NCBI GenBank assembly: GCA_022820925.1
Contig: JAJEEO010000006.1
Coordinates: forward strand, 1-64,000
Direction of reading: 5' to 3'
Source of the DNA: Acidimicrobiia bacterium
GTDB taxonomy: Bacteria; Actinomycetota; Acidimicrobiia; Acidimicrobiales; Poriferisodalaceae
DNA length: 64,000 nt
Position 1 is the first letter of the stretch. Every line of letters starts with the position of its first letter. Of the stretch, positions 8,877 through 16,403 are shown in pieces. The translations under genes were made by a program, and so were the position numbers. The notes under the pieces are model-generated. The model was given only the letters and a program-made list of their open reading frames with translations. It had not been told where the DNA came from and searched no databases.

Positions 8877-9872
8877 ATGACAACCCCGCTGAATGACCTG
8901 GTGAACTCCAAGGGCTATGTGGTGGCTGATGGTGCGATGGGCACGCAGCTGTTCGCGGCCGGGCTGTCGGCGGGATGGTCGCCGGAAGAATGGAATCTCA
9001 GCCACCCCGACGAGATACGTGCCGTCCACCGGGGCTACCTGCAGGCCGGCGCCGATTTGATCGTCACGAACAGCTTCGGCGGCAACTGCTTTCGGCAGTC
9101 GCTGCACGGCTTCGAACGGCAGGTGCGCGAGCTCAACATTGCTGCTGCGCAGATCGGCCGGGCCGAAGCCGACGCTGAGACGCAGAAGTCGGAGCGGCCG
9201 GTGCTGGTAGCCGGCTCGATGGGCCCGACGGGCGAGCTGCTGGCGCCGCTCGGCGACATGGGCGTCGAGGCCTGCGAAGACGCGTTCGCCGAGCAGGCCG
9301 CTGCGCTCGATGCAGGCGGGGTCGATCTGCTGTGGATCGAGACGATGAGCGCGCTTGACGAAGTCGAGGCTGCCGTCCGCGCAGCACGCCGGGTGAGCGA
9401 CCTGCCGGTCGCCGCGACCATGAGCTTCGACACCGCCGGCTGCACGATGATGGGTGTCACCGGCAATGAGCTGGCCGACCGGCTGGGGCCCCTGAAGCTC
9501 GCCGCCATCGGCGCCAACTGCGGCAACAACGTGCCCGACACCGAGGCAGCGGTTCTCGCCATCGCCCACGTCGCTCCCGACACTCCGGTCATCTCCAAGC
9601 CGAACGCCGGGGTGCCGGTGTGGCACGGTCACTCGCTCGTCTACGACGGCACGCCAGAACTGCTGGCCGCTCACTCGCACCGGGTTCGCGCGGCTGGCGT
9701 GAGCGTGATCGGCACCTGCTGCGGCAGCACTCCCGAGCACACGGCGAAGATCGTCGCCGTGCTGGCCGGCGATGAGCCCGCCCCCACTGTTGCCGCAGAG
9801 CCGAACCCTCGCGAGACGCTCGACGAGCGGCTCGTCCGCCGGCGTCCTCGGCGACGCCGGCACCGCCCTTGA
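8877..9872 (+). CDS. Homocysteine S-methyltransferase family protein
   Basis: 331 aa from ATG 8877. The TIM-barrel methyltransferase has GAMGTQLFAAGL near the N-terminus, TNSFGGNCFRQ, GSMGPTGELLAPLG, IGANCGNNVPD and GTCCGSTPEHTAKI. The Cys in GANCG and the CC pair in GTCCG are the three zinc ligands of this family. It transfers a methyl group to homocysteine from betaine, S-methylmethionine or a corrinoid donor. The Arg-rich last 20 residues are atypical. It precedes the UGSC two-gene unit by 58 bases; a link to sulfur/selenium metabolism is possible but unproven. Confidence 0.85.
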   Translation: MTTPLNDLVNSKGYVVADGAMGTQLFAAGLSAGWSPEEWNLSHPDEIRAVHRGYLQAGADLIVTNSFGGNCFRQSLHGFERQVRELNIAAAQIGRAEADAETQKSERPVLVAGSMGPTGELLAPLGDMGVEACEDAFAEQAAALDAGGVDLLWIETMSALDEVEAAVRAARRVSDLPVAATMSFDTAGCTMMGVTGNELADRLGPLKLAAIGANCGNNVPDTEAAVLAIAHVAPDTPVISKPNAGVPVWHGHSLVYDGTPELLAAHSHRVRAAGVSVIGTCCGSTPEHTAKIVAVLAGDEPAPTVAAEPNPRETLDERLVRRRPRRRRHRP

Positions 9873-9930
9873 CCGCGACCGGATTGGGGCAGCGCGGCTC
9901 GATGGCCGCGTGTGCGCTCAGCCGCGGCCG

Positions 9931-11043
9931 ATGCAGACCATGACATCGAACGGGACATCGAACGGGACATCGAACGGCGACATCGAGCTGAACGACCCGT
10001 GGCAGGCCATCGAGGCCTGCTACGACGCCGGCTGGACCGACGGCCTGCCGGTGGTGCCGCCCACCGAGCCGCTGGTGGACGCCATGGTGGCCGGCGGCGT
10101 GTGGAACGCCGACGACGTCCTGCTGCGCGAACCCGCACGCGGCCTGGAGGTCACTGCCCACAAGGCGGCTGCCAACGCCGTCATGGCCGGATGCCTGCCC
10201 GAGTACTTCCCCGTTGTGGGCGCGGCCCTCGCTGCCATCGGCGACCCGAGCTTCGAGCTGCATGCCGTGTCGGCCAGCACCGGCGGCGCAGCCATCCTCA
10301 TCGCGGTCAACGGTCCGATCCGTAACGAGATCGGCATCCACTACAAGGAGAACCTGTTCGGCCCAGGCTTCCGGGCAAACGCCACGATCGGCCGCGCGGT
10401 GCGCCTCGTGCTGCGCAACTGCCTTGCAGCCATTCCCGGCAAGCTCGACAAGAGCACCCAGGGCTGGGCAGGCAAGTACGCGATGTGCTTCAGCGAAGAC
10501 GAGGCCACCAGCCCGTGGGAGCCATACCACGTGTCGCTCGGCTACTCGCCCGACCAGAGCACGGTGACCGTCATGGCTGCCGAGTCGGGACACAACGTGC
10601 TGAACCATGCATCGCCTGATCCCGAGGGACTGCTGAGCACGTTCGCCGACACGATGTCGGCGCTGGGCTCGCTCAGCTCGGGCCGGTCGCTGGTGGTGTT
10701 CGCCCCCGAGCACGCCCGCAAGCTCGGGGCCGCCGGCTGGAGCCGCACGCAAGTGCAGGAGTACCTCTTCGCTCACGCCACCCGCACGTATGCGGACGTG
10801 AAACGCGGCGGCAAGGTAGAGGCAGCCGGGAACGTCACCGGATTTCATCCGGCGCAGTGGATGGAAACCGATCCGCAGGTGCAGCCCGGTGACGAGGACA
10901 TCTCGGTTCCCCGCGGGACGTGTCCCGACGACATCGCGCTCATGGTGGGCGGCGGCGATGCCGGCGGCCACTCGTCGTTCTTCCCTACCTGGAGCCGGGA
11001 TCGCAGCGTCCCGCTCATCACCCAGGAGTTACTCACGCCATGA
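9931..11043 (+). CDS. Conserved protein encoded with the UGSC selenoprotein
   Basis: 370 aa from ATG 9931 (ATG 9940 is equally possible; no Shine-Dalgarno). The protein opens with a TSNG repeat coded by three 12-base units. The body has no fold I recognise: GWTDGLPVVPPTEPLVDAMV, HKAAANAVMAGCLPEYFP, SASTGGAAILIAVNGPIRNE and the C-terminal MVGGGDAGGHSSFFPTWSRD. Its TGA overlaps the ATG of the next gene (ATGA at 11040-11043), so the pair is translationally coupled and probably forms one functional unit. Function unknown; the Gly-rich C-terminal loop with His might bind a ligand or cofactor. Confidence 0.75.
   Translation: MQTMTSNGTSNGTSNGDIELNDPWQAIEACYDAGWTDGLPVVPPTEPLVDAMVAGGVWNADDVLLREPARGLEVTAHKAAANAVMAGCLPEYFPVVGAALAAIGDPSFELHAVSASTGGAAILIAVNGPIRNEIGIHYKENLFGPGFRANATIGRAVRLVLRNCLAAIPGKLDKSTQGWAGKYAMCFSEDEATSPWEPYHVSLGYSPDQSTVTVMAAESGHNVLNHASPDPEGLLSTFADTMSALGSLSSGRSLVVFAPEHARKLGAAGWSRTQVQEYLFAHATRTYADVKRGGKVEAAGNVTGFHPAQWMETDPQVQPGDEDISVPRGTCPDDIALMVGGGDAGGHSSFFPTWSRDRSVPLITQELLTP
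9943..9978 (+). repeat. Three tandem 12-base units inside the start of a CDS
   Basis: acatcgaacggg is repeated three times (last unit ends in c), coding TSNG x3 at the N-terminus of the UGSC-partner protein. Being a multiple of three it keeps frame. It sits where the start codon is ambiguous and may vary in copy number between strains. Confidence 0.85.
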
Positions 11044-11945
11044 CCGTCACCCTGGTGGACCCGACGCTGCCCGTCAGCAGTGCGGGCGTCGCACTCGCGC
11101 CGCGGCCCGACTCGCTTGACGGTGCTGTCATCGGATTGGTGAGCAACGGCAAGACACACGCCCCCGCGATCCTCCAGCGTGTTGACCAGAACCTCATCGA
11201 GACCCACGGGGCGCGCGACGCCGTGCTGATGCTCAAGCCCACCGCCAACTTGCCTGCAGCCCCCGAACAGGTCGAGGCGCTGGCCGCCGACGTGACAGCG
11301 ATCATCGCCGCCATCGGCGATTGAGGAAGCTGCTCGTCGAGCAGTGTGCTCGACGCCGTGCACTCCGAGGAGCTAGGCGTGCCCGCTGCGGCCATCCTGA
11401 CCGAGCCGTTCGCCGCCACCGGCGAGGCAATCGCCGAGCTGCAGGGCTTCGCCGACTACCCGTTCGCCACTGTGCCCCACCCCATCGGCAGCCTGACATC
11501 GACCGAGGCAATGGCTGTCGCCGATGCCGTCACCCCCACGGTGCTGACCTTGCTCACCACCACCAATGCCCGTCCCGCCCGCGCTGGCCATCCGACGAAT
11601 GAGGAGGAGCTGGCCGGCGCCCGACCCCAGCCAACGCGCCGCAGTGAACCTGTCGGCGCCGAAGAGTCGAAAGCGCCGGCAATCGGCTCCGCGCCCATCG
11701 ACATCGTCGACGAACTTGCCGCTGTGCTGCGCGCAGACCGTGCCGACCTCACGGCGACGGTCGACGGTCGCCACGTCACGCTCCGTCTCCACATTCCCGA
11801 CGAAGCCTGCGCCGAATGCATCCTGCCCGCCACGATGCTCACCGCGATGTTCCAGCAACGCTTCGACGCGGAGCTCGGACCCGGCTGGACCATCACCCTC
11901 GACGACCCCCGCGCGCCCGAACACACCGGTCCCGTGAACGATTGA
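11040..11945 (+). CDS. UGSC-motif selenoprotein with NifU-like C-terminal region (TGA 11322 read as Sec)
   Basis: 301 aa if TGA 11322-11324 is selenocysteine (residue 95); otherwise the frame splits into 94 aa plus an orphan downstream frame. Codons around the TGA give IAAIGD-U-GSCSSSS, the exact U-G-S-C motif of the (seleno)protein family named for it. After the TGA the same frame stays open for 207 codons and continues a plausible domain (VHSEELGVPAAAILTEPFA, ADYPFATVPHPIGSLT). Residues 222-290 (LRADRADLTATVDGRHVTLR, ACAEC) resemble a NifU-like C-terminal domain with CxxC, so this looks like a fusion. A hairpin begins six bases after the TGA. UGSC proteins are thought to be redox proteins; the substrate is unknown. 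Standard gene calling would start falsely at GTG 11346. Confidence 0.85.
11325..11345 (+). promoter_or_regulatory. Putative bacterial SECIS hairpin
   Basis: Directly after TGA 11322-11324, CTGCTC (11330-11335) pairs perfectly with GAGCAG (11339-11344) around the loop GTC, with a possible extra G-U pair (11329/11345). Exactly 11 bases separate the TGA from the G that opens the loop. Bacterial SECIS elements lie just 3' of the UGA, inside the coding region, with a G at the start of a small apical loop that SelB contacts. The geometry fits. Confidence 0.7.
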
Positions 11946-11990
11946 GGCAACCCGATCCCGCCATTTCCGCCTGCGATCTAGGGTGAGCCC

Positions 11991-12989
11991 ATGAACGGTC
12001 AGCTGCTTGCGGGAACCACCAAGGGCGTCTTCGTCATCGACGGCGAGGGCGCCACACAGACGCTCGAAGCACGTCACGTCCGCGACCTCGTCAACGTCGA
12101 CGGCCGCCTGTTCGCCGGGTCGGCCGCCGGTCTGTTCACCAGCCCCGACGGGGGCATCACTTGGGCCGGGCCGCAGCTCGCCGGGCGCGAGGTGTGGCAG
12201 ATCCGGGCCGCCAGCGACGGCCGGCTGTACGCCAGCACCGAGCCCGCAGCCCTGTTTCGCAGCGACGACGGCGGCGCGACGTGGGACGAGATCACCGCAT
12301 TCGCTGCGCTCCCCGAAGCCGAGCGCTGGTGCGTGCCGGTCGAGCCTCCCCTGCCGGGACGGGCACGGGCGCTCGTCATCGACGAGGCCGATCCCGACCG
12401 CATCTGGGTCGGCGTCGAGGTCGGCGGTGTGGCCCGCACCACCGACGGCGGCGAGAGCTGGGCGGTCGACCTGCCCGGCGACAACCCAGACATCCACATG
12501 ATGTTCGCCCACCCCGCCGAGCCGGGAGTGCTGTTCATCAGCACCGGATACGGCCGCTTTGACGGCGTCGCCGAAGAGCTCGAAGGCAACGCCGGCGTGT
12601 TCCGCTCCGACGACTACGGCGAGACGTGGGAATACGCATGGAAGGGCGTCGTGCCGCGCTACTCGCGTCCCCTGTGCATCGACCGCCGCGACCCCTACAG
12701 CGTCACCGTCGCCAGCGCGCCCACGGCCTTCTCCCACTACAAGGACGACGGCGGGGCTCATGCGGACCTCTACCGGTCTGACGACCACGGCCAGTCGTGG
12801 CGGTCGCTCTGCGACGACGCCCACTCGCCGTCCCCGGTCAACTTCCATGGCCTGATCGCCGATCCCGACAACGTGGGCGGGGTGCTGGTCGGCACCGACA
12901 CCGGCGAGGTCTGGCAGGTGTCCGACGATGCCCAGTGGACCGAGCTCGGGTCCGGCCTGCCGCTCGTCTGGTCGCTGGCGGTGGTCTGA
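11991..12989 (+). CDS. BNR/Asp-box beta-propeller protein
   Basis: 332 aa. Five Asp-boxes are visible: SPDGGITW, SDDGGATW, TTDGGESW, SDDYGETW and SDDHGQSW. They mark the turns of a beta-propeller of sialidase/photosystem-stability-factor type. No sialidase catalytic Arg triad or Tyr was identified and there is no signal peptide, so it is probably a cytoplasmic scaffold or an unknown hydrolase. ATG 11991 has TAGGGT at 11979-11984, six bases away, so the transcript is probably leaderless; GGGTGA could instead serve as a weak ribosome site. It follows the selenoprotein gene by 45 bases. Confidence 0.8.
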   Translation: MNGQLLAGTTKGVFVIDGEGATQTLEARHVRDLVNVDGRLFAGSAAGLFTSPDGGITWAGPQLAGREVWQIRAASDGRLYASTEPAALFRSDDGGATWDEITAFAALPEAERWCVPVEPPLPGRARALVIDEADPDRIWVGVEVGGVARTTDGGESWAVDLPGDNPDIHMMFAHPAEPGVLFISTGYGRFDGVAEELEGNAGVFRSDDYGETWEYAWKGVVPRYSRPLCIDRRDPYSVTVASAPTAFSHYKDDGGAHADLYRSDDHGQSWRSLCDDAHSPSPVNFHGLIADPDNVGGVLVGTDTGEVWQVSDDAQWTELGSGLPLVWSLAVV

Positions 12990-13037
12990 GGCAGCACGCA
13001 AGAGCCGAGGACGTCAGCGACACTGGAGGCCGAACGC

Positions 13038-14333
13038 ATGCAGGACCGCTACGGCCTCGAAGTGAGCACCTCATCCGCCGAGGCCTGTGATGCATTTGTC
13101 GATGGCATCGACCGGATGCTGTCCGCTGAGGCCGGGGTGGAGGAGTGCCTGTCGGCGGCGATTGCGGCAGACCCGGGCTTCGCGCTCCCGCATGCTGCCT
13201 TTGCGCGCCAGCATCAGCTCTACGTGCGGCCCGACGAAGCCCGTGCCTCAGCGGAGACTGCCGTCCGGCTGAGCGAGAGCGCCACCGCGAGGGAACGCCA
13301 GCACGTCGAGATCGTCCGGCTGCTCGTCGCCGGCCAGGTGCCCCAGGCGCTCGACCTCATCCGCCAGCACGTCATCGACTACCCGCGGGATGCGTTCGCC
13401 CTCGCACCCGCCTGCGGCGTGTTCGGTGCCATCGGCTTCAGCGGCCGCATCGGCCGCGAAGCCGAACTGCTCGACTTCCTCGAACCACTCGCCACCCACT
13501 ACGGCGACGACTGGTGGTTCGCCACCGTGCACGCCTTCGCTCTCATCGAAACCGGCCGGTGGGACCAGGGCCGGCAGCTCGCCGAGCGTGCGCTCGAACA
13601 GCGGCCAGCCACTCCCCACGGCGCCCACACGCTCGTGCACGCGCTCTTCGAAGCCGGCGCCGATGACGAAGCGGTCGACTTCCTCGAAGGGTGGCTCCCC
13701 GAATCTGACCGGGCGAGCGTGCTGCACTGCCACATCTGGTGGCACTACGCGCTGGTGCTCATGGCAGTCAGCCGCCACGACGATGCGTGGCAGGCCTTCC
13801 GCCACAACTGCCTGCCGGGCACCACCACCAGCCCGCCGATCACCGTGTTCTCCGACTCGTCGTCGTTCATGTGGCGATCGGAGTTGGCAGGGCAACCTCG
13901 CGATCGCGCCGTCTGGCAGCAGGTTCGAGAGTTCTACGAGGAGCGGTTCCCGCAGCCCATCGTGTTCGTCGATGCCCACGCCGGACTCACCTATGCCGTC
14001 CTCGGCGAAACCGAAGAGCTGCAGGCGTGCATCACCGAACTGCAGGAGCTTGGCGAGGCAGGCCGCCTGCCGGCCGGAACCACCGGAGCGACCCTGGCTC
14101 AGGCCTACAGCGCGTTCGTCGACGAGAAATGGTCGACGGTCATCGATGTCCTCGAGCCGCTGATCCCCCAGGTCGTTCGCATCGGCGGCAGCCGGGCGCA
14201 GCGCGACCTGATGACCAACACGTTGCTCGCGGCCTATGTCAAGGCCGGTCGTACCGACGACGCCCGAGCGTTCTGTGCCCAGGTCGTCGACCGCCGGCCC
14301 ACTCGCCCGGTGGCTGGCTTCGAGTTGTGCTGA
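13038..14333 (+). CDS. TPR protein, TTC38-like
   Basis: 431 aa from ATG 13038 with GGAGG at 13025-13029. Helical repeats run throughout. The segments RATPHGAHTLVHALFEAG, HCHIWWHYALVLM and FVDAHAGLTYAVLGE resemble the tetratricopeptide repeat protein 38 family, found in actinobacteria and animals without a defined reaction. No membrane segment or signal peptide is seen. The role is presumably protein interaction. The preceding BNR gene ends 48 bases upstream, so the two may share a transcript. Confidence 0.75.
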   Translation: MQDRYGLEVSTSSAEACDAFVDGIDRMLSAEAGVEECLSAAIAADPGFALPHAAFARQHQLYVRPDEARASAETAVRLSESATARERQHVEIVRLLVAGQVPQALDLIRQHVIDYPRDAFALAPACGVFGAIGFSGRIGREAELLDFLEPLATHYGDDWWFATVHAFALIETGRWDQGRQLAERALEQRPATPHGAHTLVHALFEAGADDEAVDFLEGWLPESDRASVLHCHIWWHYALVLMAVSRHDDAWQAFRHNCLPGTTTSPPITVFSDSSSFMWRSELAGQPRDRAVWQQVREFYEERFPQPIVFVDAHAGLTYAVLGETEELQACITELQELGEAGRLPAGTTGATLAQAYSAFVDEKWSTVIDVLEPLIPQVVRIGGSRAQRDLMTNTLLAAYVKAGRTDDARAFCAQVVDRRPTRPVAGFELC

Positions 14334-14364
14334 TCGCGGTGGTGAGATCGCAGCACGCCGCCAA

Positions 14365-14823
14365 TCAGAACCCGTGCCAGCCGTCGAGTGCTGCCGACTG
14401 CTCGATCCACACTGACATCTGCGCTTCGTCGAATTGATCCTCAGGTATGTCTACCCAGCGCGAATCAGGATCCTTGCCCGAGCCGGGCGGCTCGGGAACG
14501 AGCAGCGCGCCATTCAGGAACGTCACCTTGACGTACCGGGTGAATGCATGGCAGCTCGCGAACCATCCGCGCCCCTCGACGCCGTAAAAGGGCGAATTCC
14601 ACCGCACGGCCTTGCGCACGTCAGGCACGATCTGCTCGATCAGATCATCCAGCTGCCGAGCGATGGCGCCCTTCCACCCCGGCATCGCCGCGATGAATGC
14701 CTGCACCGGGGCATCGCCGTCGCCCTTGGGAATCTGCGGATTGCCACCCGCAAGGAGCTTCGGCGACTGCGCATCGGACACCGAGCGTGCGCTGTCTGGC
14801 GCACCTTGTCGTCGTGCTTCCAT
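14365..14823 (-). CDS. DUF1801 domain protein (YdhG-like)
   Basis: 152 aa from ATG 14823. The single small domain has AIARQLDDLIEQIVPDVRKA, VRWNSPFYGVEGRGWFASCH and YVKVTFLNGALLVPEPP, the pattern of the DUF1801/iron-chaperone-like fold. Its physiological role is not established. The frame continues to 14895 into dispersed repeat copy B; those extra residues (GEAVARAARERSEQE) are repeat-derived and are left out. It ends convergent to the TPR gene, 31 bases away. Confidence 0.75.
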   Translation of the reverse strand: MEARRQGAPDSARSVSDAQSPKLLAGGNPQIPKGDGDAPVQAFIAAMPGWKGAIARQLDDLIEQIVPDVRKAVRWNSPFYGVEGRGWFASCHAFTRYVKVTFLNGALLVPEPPGSGKDPDSRWVDIPEDQFDEAQMSVWIEQSAALDGWHGF

Positions 14824-14829
14824 TACTTT

Positions 14830-14897
14830 CCGCTCTTGTTCGCTGCGCTCACGGGCCGCTCGGGCCACGGCTTCGCCCTGCAGGCTCAGCCTCATGG
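14830..14897 (+). repeat. Dispersed intergenic repeat, copy B
   Basis: Full-length form: CGCTCTTGTTCGCT, then the 32-base core (CGCTCACGGG...GCTTCGCC), then a CTGCAG spacer and GGCTCAGCCTCATGG. It fills the space between the DUF1801 start and the 3' end of tRNA-Ala and runs into its CCA. Same order as copy D at 28753. Confidence 0.75.
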
Positions 14898-14971
14898 TGG
14901 AGCTGACGGGACTCGAACCCGTGACCCCCTGCTTGCAAAGCAGGTGCTCTTGCCATCTGAGCTACAGCCCC
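14895..14971 (-). tRNA. tRNA-Ala (TGC)
   Basis: A complete cloverleaf reads on the minus strand: acceptor GGGGCTG (14971-14965) pairs with CAGCTCC, the D-arm is AGCTCAGATGGCAAGAGC, and anticodon loop CTTTGCA gives anticodon TGC. The T-arm is CACGGGTTCGAGTCCCGTC?-like with standard TTCGA, and CCA is encoded at 14897-14895. Together with tRNA-Ile at 22282 it corresponds to the ileT-alaT pair next to gyrA in mycobacteria, here separated by about 7 kb of accessory genes. Confidence 0.95.
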
Positions 14972-15075
14972 AAGAAGCGAGGGCCACCGAGGGTACCGGC
15001 CAGCCCGCCGCGCGAATCCGAGCGCGGTCTGCGGAACCCGCGGGGCGGGCCGGCGCAGGGCAGGCTTGGGGGCTG

Positions 15076-16284
15076 GTGGCCGGCACATCGAGTTTGAGAT
15101 ATCCGGATGAACCGGGGGATACGTCGGCCCCGTGGTCGATTGCGGCTGCGGCGTTCGCGGCGAACTTCGTGACGTTCGGGATCCTCTTCTCGTTCGGTGT
15201 GTTCTTGACACCCATTGCCGACGACTTCGCCACCACCACCGGTCCGGTCGCGGCGCTCTTCTCGACGGCCGTCTGCACCTACTACGCCGGCGGCGCCATC
15301 GGAGGTCGCATAGGGGACCGCTACGGAGCCCGCCTGCTGGTCGGAGTCGCAGCGGTGGCGATGTCGGCGGGTCTTCTGCTGACCGCCTGGTCGAATGCGC
15401 TGTGGCAGACCTACGCCGCGTTCGGAATCTTGGTCGGGCTCGCCACGGGATTCTGCTACCCGTCGATGATCGGTCTGATCGGTCGCAGCTTCAGCGAGCG
15501 ACGACGTCCCGCGGCGATGGGCTTCCTGCTGGCGGGCGTGGGCGCCGGGACGCTGGTCATGCCACTGGCGAGCCATGCATTGATCTCAAGGCTGGGCTGG
15601 CGCCAGACCTACGCCGTACTGGCGGCTGTGGCCCTCATCGCCATCGGCTGGGCAGCGACGCGCGGCGACCGGGTGAACGTCTCCACGGCCGGTCTCATTC
15701 GTGTCACCCGGCTGGTGCGCTCGCGCCGATTCCTGCTGTTCTTTGCAGCCGTCGTGGCAATCGGGCCGGGCTTCTACGCGCCGGTCGCGTTCTACAACGA
15801 CTATGCGGTCGACCGTGGTGTCGCGCCGGCATTGGCCGCGGCACTGATCGGCATCTCGGGCGCGACGAGCGTGGTCGCCCGCCTCGCCTGCGGCGCACTG
15901 GGCCATCGCGCCGACCCGATGTGGCTGTGCCGGGCGGCGTTCGCAGCCATGACGGCATCGCTGGCGATCTGGTGGATCTCTGACGGGAACCCCGCAGTGC
16001 TGATCGCGAGTGCCGTTGCGCACGGCGTCGGCTGGGCGATATGGGTGACCGCCACGCCCTCCGTGCTGGCTGACTGGTACGGAGTAGAGAACCTGGGCGG
16101 CGTGATCGGCATCTACTACACGGGTCTCGGAGTCGGCGCGCTCGCCGGTCCGGCGGTGTGCGGCTTCATCATCGACGCTTCCGGGTTCGGACCCGCAATC
16201 GGGCTCGTCACCGTCACCAGCCTGGCGGCGCTCGGCCTGTTGATGCTGCCGATGCGGGAAGCGGCCGTCGCAGGACCGCCATAG
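15076..16284 (+). CDS. MFS transporter, monocarboxylate/oxalate-formate type
   Basis: 402 aa with about 12 membrane helices, the normal length for the major facilitator superfamily. The first helix (VTFGILFSFGVFLTPIADDF) and the loop 2-3 motif GGRIGDRYGARLLVG are characteristic; the former resembles the MCT/OFA branch, which moves organic acids with protons. GTG 15076 is preferred and TTG 15094 is possible. The longer frame from 14434 runs through tRNA-Ala and cannot be coding. It ends 119 bases before the sterol methyltransferase-like gene, with repeat copy C between. The substrate cannot be told. Confidence 0.85.
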   Translation: MAGTSSLRYPDEPGDTSAPWSIAAAAFAANFVTFGILFSFGVFLTPIADDFATTTGPVAALFSTAVCTYYAGGAIGGRIGDRYGARLLVGVAAVAMSAGLLLTAWSNALWQTYAAFGILVGLATGFCYPSMIGLIGRSFSERRRPAAMGFLLAGVGAGTLVMPLASHALISRLGWRQTYAVLAAVALIAIGWAATRGDRVNVSTAGLIRVTRLVRSRRFLLFFAAVVAIGPGFYAPVAFYNDYAVDRGVAPALAAALIGISGATSVVARLACGALGHRADPMWLCRAAFAAMTASLAIWWISDGNPAVLIASAVAHGVGWAIWVTATPSVLADWYGVENLGGVIGIYYTGLGVGALAGPAVCGFIIDASGFGPAIGLVTVTSLAALGLLMLPMREAAVAGPP

Positions 16285-16311
16285 GGCGTGCATGGATCGG
16301 GCTTCTGCTTT

Positions 16312-16391
16312 CCGCTCTAGCTCCCAAGTCGCATGTGATTGGGCTCACGGGCCGCTCGGGCCACGGCTTCGCCCTGCAGGCTCAGCCTCTT
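16312..16391 (+). repeat. Dispersed intergenic repeat, copy C
   Basis: CCGCTCTAGCTCCCAAGT, TGTGATTGGGCTCACGGG, CCGCTCGGGCCACGGCTTCG and CCTGCAGGCTCAGCCTC run in order. The TGTGATTGGGCTCACGGG part is shared with copy A and the core with copies B, D and E. It lies immediately before the likely -10 box of the sterol methyltransferase-like gene. Confidence 0.75.
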
Positions 16392-16403
16392 AGGCTCCCT
16401 CGG

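Noticed and set aside
8691-9863. Upstream extension of the enoyl-CoA hydratase frame to 641 residues
   Set aside because: The extra part is antisense to the homocysteine methyltransferase gene, and the ATG at 8690 has a good ribosome site.
11346-11945. Separate gene starting at GTG 11346
   Set aside because: It is in the same frame as 11040-11321 and contiguous with the U-G-S-C motif through TGA 11322; a new start there would have no ribosome site and would lack the first domain.
11373-13001. 542-residue minus-strand frame
   Set aside because: Shadow of the selenoprotein and BNR genes; its sequence is low complexity with no domain, while the plus strand has clear Asp-boxes.
14434-15075. N-terminal extension of the MFS transporter
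   Set aside because: It would translate through tRNA-Ala and repeat copy B and has no domain.
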